From the NCBI GenBank assembly GCA_964457365.1, contig CAYWFP010000044.1, positions 1 through 31,768 on the forward strand: DNA of 31,768 nt, in the 5' to 3' direction. The translations under genes and the position numbers were made by a program. The DNA is from CAYWFP01 sp964457365. GTDB lineage: Bacteria; Planctomycetota; SZUA-567. The notes under the pieces are model-generated. The model had not been told where the DNA came from. It saw nothing but the letters and a program-made list of their open reading frames with translations, and ran no database searches. Shown here piece after piece: positions 9,033-15,681 of the stretch (position 1 is its first letter; each line of letters starts with the position of its first letter).

Positions 9033-11155
9033 GCCGGAACAAGCGTGACAAGAAGAGACGTCGACGCACCGCGCCGCCTTCTCGCGCCAGGACACCCATG
9101 CCTGCGGGCGGACTGCAGGCCGCGCTGGCTTTGCATCAGTCCGAGCGGTTGGCCGAAGCAGAAGCGGCATATCGACGGATTCTGGAGCAGACGCCCGACG
9201 AGGTGCAGGCGTTACGGTTCCTGGGCGTGCTGCTCTGCCAGACGAATCGCTACGCCGAGGCGGTCACGGTTCTGAACCGGGCGGTGGCGCTCGATGCCGG
9301 CGATGCGGGAACGATGAGCAACCTGGGCGTTGCGTTGACGGCGCTCAAACGCTACGAGGAGGCGGTCGCGCGACTGGAAGAAGCGGCGCGGCTGACGCCG
9401 ACGGCCTCCGACGTCTGGTACAATCTCGCGCGCGCGCGCCGTGGTACGGGGAGGCTTGTCGAGGCTCTGGCGGCTTACGAACGGGCTCTGGCGCTGCAAC
9501 CGGACGATCCGATTATCCGCAACAACCGGGGGAACGTCCTGCAGGATCTGGGGCGTTTCGAGGAGGCGCTCGCGGATTACCAACAGGCGTTGTCCTTCCG
9601 TCCCGATTACGTCGAAGCGCGGTACAATTCCGGCAAGGCGCTGATGGTCCTCGACCGGCTGGAAGAGGCGGCCGCACAGGTGGAGATGGCGCTGCGGACG
9701 CGACCGCAGGATTCGGATATGCTGCTGCGGCTGGGCTATATCCGTTGCGCCCAGCGGCGCTACGAGGAGGGCCGCGCGTGTTTCGAACAGGTGTTGGCGC
9801 TCGAGCCCGCTAGTGTCGGCGCGCGCCTGAATCTCGGGGATGTTCTGCTCGATCACGGGCGCGCGGTCGAGGCGCAGGCGCTTTTTCGCGAGGCATTGGA
9901 CCTGGCGCCGGACTCGATCGACGCCAACGACCAGTGGGTCTGTGTCTTCAACTACCTTCCCGACGACGATCCGGAGGAGATTCTGCGCCAACACCTCTGC
10001 TGGTCCGAACGCGTCGAGCGTCCGTTGCTCCCGACGCAACCGGTTCACGCCAACGTGAAGGACCCCGTTCGGCGTCTGCGCATCGGCTATGTATCCCCGG
10101 ATTTCTGGAATCACCCGGTTGCGACGTTTTTCGCTCCGGTCCTGGAAGCGCACGACCGCGCACGGGTGGAGGTGTTCTGTTACGCGCAGGCGATCAAGCG
10201 AGACGGGATTACCGAACGGCTGCAGGCGGCAGCCGACGGCTGGTGCGAGATCATCGGTCTCGGTGATGAAAACGTGGCGGAACGGATCCGTGAAGACCGG
10301 GTCGATATCCTCGTGGATCTGACCGGTCACTTTGCCGACAACCGTCTCCCGGCCTTCGCGTATAAGCCCGCTCCGGTCCAGGTCTCGTGGTTGGGGTATC
10401 CGGCGACCACCGGCATGCGCTCGATCGACTATCGCCTCAGCGATCGGCATGCCGATCCCGAGGACGGTTTGACCACCGAGGAATTGGTGCGTCTGCCGCA
10501 CGGATTTCACGCCTATCAGCCGCCTTCGGACGCGCCTCCGGTCGCGGAGCCGCCGTGCTTGAGCGGCGGTCATGTCACGTTAGGTTCGTTCAACAACTTC
10601 GCCAAGGTCTCATCGCGCTGCCTTGATCTCTGGGCCGCGGTGCTGCTGGCGGTTCCGTCGGCGCGTTTTCTGTGCAAGTCGCGCTGCATGGCCGAGACGT
10701 CCAACCGCGATTACATTCATGCCGAGTTCGCCGCGCGCGGGATCGATCCGCAGCGGGTTGAACTGCTGGCGTGGGCGCCGGATGTTGTCGGCCATCTGGC
10801 GCTATACGGACGCGTCGACGTGGCGCTGGACACGTTTCCGTATACGGGTACGACCACTACGTGCGAGGCGCTGTGGATGGGGTGCCCGGTGGTCAGCCTG
10901 GCCGGGCGCACCCATGCTGCCCGCGTCGGCGTCAGCCTGCTGCACAACGCCGGCTTCCCCGAATGGATCGCGCAGACGCCCGATACGTATGTCGAACAGG
11001 CCGCGGCATTGGCGGTCGATCCCGAGCGATTGCGGACGTTGCGCGCGCGGATGCGCGAACGGTTGCGCGATGCGCCGCTTCTGGACGTTCCCCGTTTCGC
11101 CCGCGATCTCGAAGAGGCGTACCGGAGAATGTGGCGGCGGTGGTGCGAACGCTGA
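9029..11155 (+). CDS. TPR / O-GlcNAc transferase-like (GT41) protein 2
   Basis: A 708-residue protein with seven or more TPR repeats (about 28-310) and a C-terminal GT41 domain. The conserved His is H362 (YVSPDFWNHPVATFF). DILVDLTGHFADNR, SWLGYPATTGMRSIDYRLSD, FGSFNNFAKVS-type and DTFPYTGTTTTCEALWMGCPVV motifs are present; the usual His, Asn or Cys before GTTTT is Thr here. The N-terminus is strongly basic (MSRNKRDKKRRRR). ATG 9029 overlaps the previous stop by 4 bases and gives that basic tail; in-frame ATG 8999 would add ten residues inside the upstream gene and is less likely. Likely role: protein O-glycosylation, with flagellin or an exported surface protein as candidate acceptor. Confidence 0.9.
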   Translation: MSRNKRDKKRRRRTAPPSRARTPMPAGGLQAALALHQSERLAEAEAAYRRILEQTPDEVQALRFLGVLLCQTNRYAEAVTVLNRAVALDAGDAGTMSNLGVALTALKRYEEAVARLEEAARLTPTASDVWYNLARARRGTGRLVEALAAYERALALQPDDPIIRNNRGNVLQDLGRFEEALADYQQALSFRPDYVEARYNSGKALMVLDRLEEAAAQVEMALRTRPQDSDMLLRLGYIRCAQRRYEEGRACFEQVLALEPASVGARLNLGDVLLDHGRAVEAQALFREALDLAPDSIDANDQWVCVFNYLPDDDPEEILRQHLCWSERVERPLLPTQPVHANVKDPVRRLRIGYVSPDFWNHPVATFFAPVLEAHDRARVEVFCYAQAIKRDGITERLQAAADGWCEIIGLGDENVAERIREDRVDILVDLTGHFADNRLPAFAYKPAPVQVSWLGYPATTGMRSIDYRLSDRHADPEDGLTTEELVRLPHGFHAYQPPSDAPPVAEPPCLSGGHVTLGSFNNFAKVSSRCLDLWAAVLLAVPSARFLCKSRCMAETSNRDYIHAEFAARGIDPQRVELLAWAPDVVGHLALYGRVDVALDTFPYTGTTTTCEALWMGCPVVSLAGRTHAARVGVSLLHNAGFPEWIAQTPDTYVEQAAALAVDPERLRTLRARMRERLRDAPLLDVPRFARDLEEAYRRMWRRWCER

Positions 11156-11169
11156 GCAGGAGCGCGTAA

Positions 11170-13080
11170 GTGTCGGGCGGAATGGACGATCCCGAAGCGA
11201 CGGCACGAACGGCGCTGGCGCATTGCCAGCGCGGGGAGTATCCCCAGGCCGAACGCCTGGCGCAGGCGGCGCTGGCGCAGCGGCCGGCGCTGCCGCTGGC
11301 GAAGTACTGCCTCGGCTTCGTCGCGCTCCAAACCGGCCGCGAGGAGGAGGCGCGCGCCCTGTTTATCCAGGCCTTGCGGGGACGGCCGCGCTTCGCCGAA
11401 GCGCATTACAACCTCGGTATCGCGCGCAAAAGGCTGGGTGATTTCGACGGCGCGATCGCGTCTTTCGCCGCGGCGGTCGAGATCAATCCGCGCTTCGGCG
11501 AGGCCTGGATCAATCTCGGCAACGCGCTGGCCCGGTTGGGCTACGCCGACAAGGCCGTTGCCGCGTACGAAAACGCCGCTCGCGCACTGCCGCGAGACGC
11601 GCGCGTCCATCACGCCTTGGGGGAGGCGCTTTCGCGACTCGACCGACTCGAGGAGGCGGTGGCGGCGTATGGTCGGGCGCTCGCATTACGGCCGGACTAT
11701 GCACGTGCGGCCGCGGGTCGGCTCTACGCCAGGCTGCGCGCCTGCGCATGGGACGGTCTGGAATCTCGGACACGCACGCTGCGACAATCGGTCGGCCGAG
11801 GCGTGGCGGGCGTGCCGCCGTTCCTTTTCTTTGCGCTGGACGCGACACCGGCCGAACAGCTTCGCTGTGCCCGTCTCTGGTCGACTAACGAAGTGGCCGC
11901 CAGCGTCACCGGGCATGCGCGTGGACCGTATCGTTTCGATCGTGGGCCGCGCGAGCGCTTGAGACTGGGTTATCTCTCGGGCGACTTCCGCCAATGTGCG
12001 CAAGCCTCGTTGCTCGCGGAACTGATCGAGGTTCACGACCGCGGGCGGTTCGAGGTGTTTGGGCTCTCGTACGGCCCCGACGACGGCAGCGCGATGCGCC
12101 GCCGCCTCGCCGCCGGCTTCGACGCGTTCGTCGAATTGCGCGAACTATCGACCGTGGCCGCGGCGGACCGGATCCACGCCGCAGGCGTCGACATCCTGCT
12201 TGTCACCAAGGGCTACACCCAGGACAATCGTTGCGAGATCGCCTCGCTGCGTCCCGCACCGATTCAGGTGGGGCTGATCGGTTTCCCGGGCACGATGGGT
12301 GCTCCGTTCATCGATTACTTGATCGCCGATCGCTTTGTCGCGCCGCCGGAGGAGGCGGTTTGCTATGACGAGAAGCTGGTGACGTTGCCCGAGAACTACC
12401 AGGTCAATGACGGCAAGCGCTCGGTTGCTGCGTCTCCTGCGACCCGCGATGCCTGCGGTCTGCCGCCCACGGGCTTCGTCTTCTGCAATCTCTGCTATCC
12501 CTACAAACTCACCCCGCAGGTCTTCTCCGTCTGGATGCGTCTGTTGAACGCACTCCCCGGCAGCGTGTTCTGGCTATTCGCGCCGCTGGCGATCATCCGC
12601 GAAAACCTGAAACGCGAAGCCGTCGCCCGCGGGGTGGATCCCGCGCGCCTCCTCTTCGCCGACAAACTGTCGCCGGATGAGCACCTGGCGAGGTATCGTC
12701 TGGCGGACCTCTTCCTGGACACCTTGCCGTGCAACGGCCATACCACTGTCAGCGATGCGCTCTGGGCCGGCTGCCCCGTCTTGACCTGCGTCGGCCAGAC
12801 TTTTGCCGGACGGGTGGGGCAGAGCCTGCTGCACGCGGTCGGCCTGCCGGAACTGGTCGCGCCGGATTTGGCGATGTACGAATCGCTGGCGCTGGCGCTG
12901 GCGCGCGATCCCGAGCGATTGCGGAGGCTGCGCGAAAAACTCGCGGCGACCCGCTCCTCCGTATCGCTCTTTGATGCGAATCGATATGCACGACATGTTG
13001 AACAGGCATACGAAACGATGTGGTCGATCTATCGCGCCGGCGACTCGCCGCGGGCGTTTGCGGTCCCGTCTTCGCAGTAG
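11170..13080 (+). CDS. TPR / OGT-like (GT41) protein 3, altered active-site residues
   Basis: 636 residues: about five TPR repeats (5-195) and a GT41 domain of the subgroup closer to eukaryotic OGT (GPDDGSAMRRRL, GAPFIDYLIADRF, LPCNGHTTVSDALWAGCP). The UDP-site Lys in CYPYKLTP and the NGHTT loop are kept. The position of the conserved active-site His (DFxxH, human OGT H498) is Cys276 (DFRQC). The Asp/Asn of the VDLxG motif is Val345 (ILLVTKGYTQDNR). Catalysis may therefore be lost or changed. The start is GTG 11170, preceded at 7 bp by AGGAG (11158-11162); ATG 11182 is a weaker alternative. It lies 14 bp after the previous gene. Its last 52 bases overlap the convergent GT41 gene on the minus strand. 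Confidence 0.88.
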   Translation: MSGGMDDPEATARTALAHCQRGEYPQAERLAQAALAQRPALPLAKYCLGFVALQTGREEEARALFIQALRGRPRFAEAHYNLGIARKRLGDFDGAIASFAAAVEINPRFGEAWINLGNALARLGYADKAVAAYENAARALPRDARVHHALGEALSRLDRLEEAVAAYGRALALRPDYARAAAGRLYARLRACAWDGLESRTRTLRQSVGRGVAGVPPFLFFALDATPAEQLRCARLWSTNEVAASVTGHARGPYRFDRGPRERLRLGYLSGDFRQCAQASLLAELIEVHDRGRFEVFGLSYGPDDGSAMRRRLAAGFDAFVELRELSTVAAADRIHAAGVDILLVTKGYTQDNRCEIASLRPAPIQVGLIGFPGTMGAPFIDYLIADRFVAPPEEAVCYDEKLVTLPENYQVNDGKRSVAASPATRDACGLPPTGFVFCNLCYPYKLTPQVFSVWMRLLNALPGSVFWLFAPLAIIRENLKREAVARGVDPARLLFADKLSPDEHLARYRLADLFLDTLPCNGHTTVSDALWAGCPVLTCVGQTFAGRVGQSLLHAVGLPELVAPDLAMYESLALALARDPERLRRLREKLAATRSSVSLFDANRYARHVEQAYETMWSIYRAGDSPRAFAVPSSQ

Positions 13081-15053
13081 CGGCGCCATATCCGCCGGTA
13101 CGCTGCCTCCAGCGCGGCTGTGAAGCGTGGCGCGTCGAGAAGCGGCGAGTTCTGCAGCCGTGGTCGCGCTTCGCCGCGCCATTTCGACAGACGTTCGGGC
13201 GTGCGTGCCAGTCCGGCGGCGATGCGCAGGAACTCGTCCTCCGAGGCCGCGATCCAGTTGTCGCAGCCGATACTGTGAAGAATGCTCGCCCCGACGCGCG
13301 CCACATGCGTCTTCCCCGCGAGCGTCACGACCGGACATCCCGTCCACAACGTATCGCAGGTCGTGGCCGTCCCGTTGTAGGGGAACGGATCCAGTGCGAC
13401 ATCGATGCGGGCGTACACTTGCAGATGGGCTTGATAATCACGCGTGTATCCAATCGTTTCGATGCGCCCGGAAGCGATTCCGTGGGCGCCGAAGGCATCG
13501 AGGATGCGCTTGCGCGTGGGTTCGTGGCCGAGCGCTTTGGTCTTCAGGAGCAGACGGGCCTCGGGAATCGTCTGCAGCAGCCGCGCCCAGAGCGTGAGGC
13601 ACGGGGGCGAGAGCTTGGCCAGATTGTTGCACGAACCGAAGGTGACGAAGCCGTTCTTCAAGGACGGGGGTGGAGACGGCTCCGGCGCGTCCGGGGCAGG
13701 AGCGTAACAGAGAAATCCCGGTTCCAACCGCAGCAGTTTTTCGCTGTGCCAGGCTTCGGTTGCGCCCGGAGGATCCGCCATCGCGTCGGTGAGACGATAG
13801 TCGATAGTGTCGAGGCCGGTGGTGTCGGGGTAGCCGAGGTAGGTCACCTGGACCGGCGCCGGACGGCGGGCGAAGAGTTGCAGCCGATGGTTGCCCGTAT
13901 GGCCGGCCAAGTCGACGAGGATATCGATGCGTTCGCGACGAATCAGCGCGGCGGCGTCTGCGTCACTGAGGCGTCCGATGTCGTGCCACTCCTCGGCATG
14001 GGCGCGCAAAGCCCTCGTCATCCGGTCCGGGCTCATGCAGCAGGAAAAGCAGACGGTATTCACTCGTGTGCGGTCGTGGGCCCGGAGTAGCGGCAGGATG
14101 AATGCCGCTACCGGATGTTGGTGAAAGTCCGGCGAGAGATACCCGATGCGCAGGCGTTTCTCGGGTTCGGCGGAGGAAGGCGATTCCGGATTCGCCGGGG
14201 TCAGGGGTTCGGCGAAACGTTTCCGCCATCCCCGGTGTGCAGCGAAGAGATCGTCCGGGTTGACAGTCGGATCGTAATGTTTCAATAGCAGTAGCGCACT
14301 GTGCAGCCGTGCCTGCCCGGGCAGTTCCGCCAACCGGGATTCGAATTGCCGGATCGCTTCGTCGGTGCGGCCCAGTTCCACCAGCAGTTCCGCCTCTGCC
14401 TGAAGCAGACCCGGTGCGTTCGGCGCCAGCGCCCGGACGCGGGCGTAACAGCGTTCGGCGTCGTCGTAACGGGCGGTCAGACGGTACAGCAACGCCGCGT
14501 CCAGCCAGACGCTGGGCATCTGCGGCGCGATCTTGCAGGCGTGATCGATGGTCGCGAGCGCTTCGTCCCACAAGCGACGTTGCCCCAGCGCCAGCGCCAG
14601 TCGGCAATGTGGCTCAACCTGAAAAGGCGCCAATGCGATCAGTTGGCGGTAGGTGCGACAGGCTCGTTCCCACATGCCTCGCTGCATGCACAAATTGCCC
14701 AGAGCGTCGAGCAGTTCCGCCGCCGCCGGCCCCAGATCCGCCGCACGCTCGAGTGCGTCGGCGGCCTCGGCGAAACGTTGTATCGCCAGAAGTGCGTTGC
14801 CGCGCCCGAGATACAACTCGCGTGAATCCGGGGCTAAGCCGATGGCGTAGTCGTACCACTCCAACGCCTCCTCGGTCTCCCCTCGCGCCAACAGGATCTC
14901 TGCCAACCCCGCGGCCGCATCCAATGAATGCGGAAAGCGCGCGTTGATTTGGCGCAATCGGGCCACCGCGTCTTCCACCCGGCCGTTCGTCCAGTCCTCA
15001 TGCGCCTGTTGCAGCAGAGTATTCAGCTCTGCCGCGTGCATCTCCGGATCCAA
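13029..15053 (-). CDS. TPR / O-GlcNAc transferase-like (GT41) protein 4
   Basis: 674 residues from a TTG start, with TPR repeats over about 1-260 and a GT41 domain. The conserved His is H313 (YLSPDFHQHPVAAF). DILVDLAGHTGNHR, TYLGYPDTTGLDTIDYRLTD, FGSCNNLAKLS and DPFPYNGTATTCDTLWTGCPVV follow. TTG 15053 was chosen because AGGAGG lies 6 bp upstream (complement of 15060-15065). ATG 15041 is too far from it, and ATG 15125, which would add 24 residues, has no ribosome binding site. Unlike several paralogues it has no polybasic N-terminus. It is transcribed toward the third GT41 gene and overlaps it by 52 bp. Upstream it is divergent from the first flagellin gene. Confidence 0.88.
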   Translation of the reverse strand: MDPEMHAAELNTLLQQAHEDWTNGRVEDAVARLRQINARFPHSLDAAAGLAEILLARGETEEALEWYDYAIGLAPDSRELYLGRGNALLAIQRFAEAADALERAADLGPAAAELLDALGNLCMQRGMWERACRTYRQLIALAPFQVEPHCRLALALGQRRLWDEALATIDHACKIAPQMPSVWLDAALLYRLTARYDDAERCYARVRALAPNAPGLLQAEAELLVELGRTDEAIRQFESRLAELPGQARLHSALLLLKHYDPTVNPDDLFAAHRGWRKRFAEPLTPANPESPSSAEPEKRLRIGYLSPDFHQHPVAAFILPLLRAHDRTRVNTVCFSCCMSPDRMTRALRAHAEEWHDIGRLSDADAAALIRRERIDILVDLAGHTGNHRLQLFARRPAPVQVTYLGYPDTTGLDTIDYRLTDAMADPPGATEAWHSEKLLRLEPGFLCYAPAPDAPEPSPPPSLKNGFVTFGSCNNLAKLSPPCLTLWARLLQTIPEARLLLKTKALGHEPTRKRILDAFGAHGIASGRIETIGYTRDYQAHLQVYARIDVALDPFPYNGTATTCDTLWTGCPVVTLAGKTHVARVGASILHSIGCDNWIAASEDEFLRIAAGLARTPERLSKWRGEARPRLQNSPLLDAPRFTAALEAAYRRIWRRYCEDGTANARGESPAR

Positions 15054-15299
15054 GAGGCACCTCCTGCACAGATATGCATCGTCTACTCGTATTATGCGGG
15101 CTCGCGTCTTCGGCGCAATCCACATCGCGTTTCGCGTGATCGAACACAGGATTAGCGGACATCATCATCCTGTCCCGATGTGGATGGAAATCGCGCGAAG
15201 ACGCGACAGGAAACGGCGACGATCATAATATAGCACATGCCGGAAACGGGAATTGTCGATTTGTAAATAAATGGGATCAGGCGGGTTGGAGGAATTAAC
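15054..15299 (-). promoter_or_regulatory. promoter and leader region of the minus-strand GT41 gene
   Basis: Reading the minus strand, an extended -10-like TGCTATATT lies at 15235-15227, the same 9-mer as upstream of the first gene of the window; no good -35 is seen. The leader would be about 165 nt. It contains an inverted repeat ACAGGAT / ATCCTGT (arms 15146-15152 and 15167-15173) and an alternative overlapping hairpin GGACA / TGTCC (15157-15161, 15171-15175). Beyond these I see no gene here. Confidence 0.35.
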
Positions 15300-15326
15300 T
15301 AAAGTTCTCGCTCATGCGTCCGATAA
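15300..15326 (+). promoter_or_regulatory. sigma-28 (FliA) promoter of flagellin gene 1
   Basis: TAAAGTTC (15300-15307), an 11-bp spacer and TCCGATAA (15319-15326) match the sigma-28 consensus TAAAGTTT-N11-GCCGATAA at 14 of 16 positions with exact spacing. Transcription would start about 7 bp downstream, giving a leader near 350 nt before the ATG at 15682, very long for a flagellin mRNA. Confidence 0.8.
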
Positions 15327-15412
15327 TTTGACGCAATTTATTGATAGCTAAGAGGTTACGGAGATTTTTTTGCCGATTTTCTTAAAGCGAGCGGGTTTTG
15401 CTCCGATGATTT

Positions 15413-15436
15413 GACTGTAAAAGCTTTCTCACAGTC
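15413..15436 (+). repeat. hairpin in the flagellin 1 leader
   Basis: GACTGT (15413-15418) and ACAGTC (15431-15436) can pair as a 6-bp stem around a 12-nt loop. It lies in the middle of the long leader. Function unknown; it is not followed by a T tract, so it is not an intrinsic terminator. Confidence 0.35.
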
Positions 15437-15524
15437 TAGGTGGCAGATTGCGGTGAAGGCGAATACGCGGAAACAAACGGATTGCCATTTTCTTCTATTA
15501 GCGAGACCGGAAAGGAGGAGGCGT

Positions 15525-15551
15525 ATGCGGGATCGTGGCTCGGTCTGCTGA
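15525..15551 (+). other. short upstream ORF (8 codons) in the flagellin 1 leader
   Basis: A near-perfect Shine-Dalgarno AAAGGAGGAG (15511-15520) precedes ATG 15525, which opens an 8-codon frame (MRDRGSVC, stop TGA 15549-15551). The end of this frame overlaps a GGCTC / GAGCC hairpin (15537-15541, 15550-15554) followed by GGTTTT, which might attenuate transcription. A comparable strong site with a tiny ORF sits in the leader of the second flagellin gene. It may be a leader peptide, or the GGA-rich stretch may act as a protein-binding site. Confidence 0.3.
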
Positions 15552-15624
15552 GCCGGTTTTGATGTCGAAGAGCAGATCCGGAACGTAACGGGATTCCGCC
15601 GGGCACGGACGCGAAAGGAATCCC

Positions 15625-15678
15625 CCGGCAGCAAGGATGCTGCCGGAAAAGACATAATGAATTTCACGGAGGAAATTC
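15625..15678 (+). promoter_or_regulatory. tandem GGA-loop hairpins over the flagellin 1 ribosome binding site (candidate CsrA sites)
   Basis: Upstream hairpin: CCGGCAGC (15625-15632), loop AAGGAT, GCTGCCGG (15639-15646), a perfect 8-bp stem; CAAGGATG matches the core of the CsrA SELEX consensus RUACARGGAUGU. Downstream hairpin: GAATTT (15659-15664), loop CACGGAGG, AAATTC (15673-15678). Its loop holds both the A-N-GGA motif and the Shine-Dalgarno GGAGG, 9 bp before ATG 15682. The two GGA triplets are 33 nt apart. The same pair, with similar spacing, occurs before flagellin 2. Confidence 0.65.
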
Positions 15679-15681
15679 GCC

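Noticed and set aside
13020..14090. 356-codon plus-strand frame over the end of GT41 gene 4
   Set aside because: Starts inside the end of another gene and runs antisense to conserved catalytic motifs.
15657..15680. ATG 15657 as a competing start overlapping the flagellin 1 ribosome binding site
   Set aside because: It has no Shine-Dalgarno and is in another frame; ATG 15682 follows GGAGG and matches conserved flagellin.
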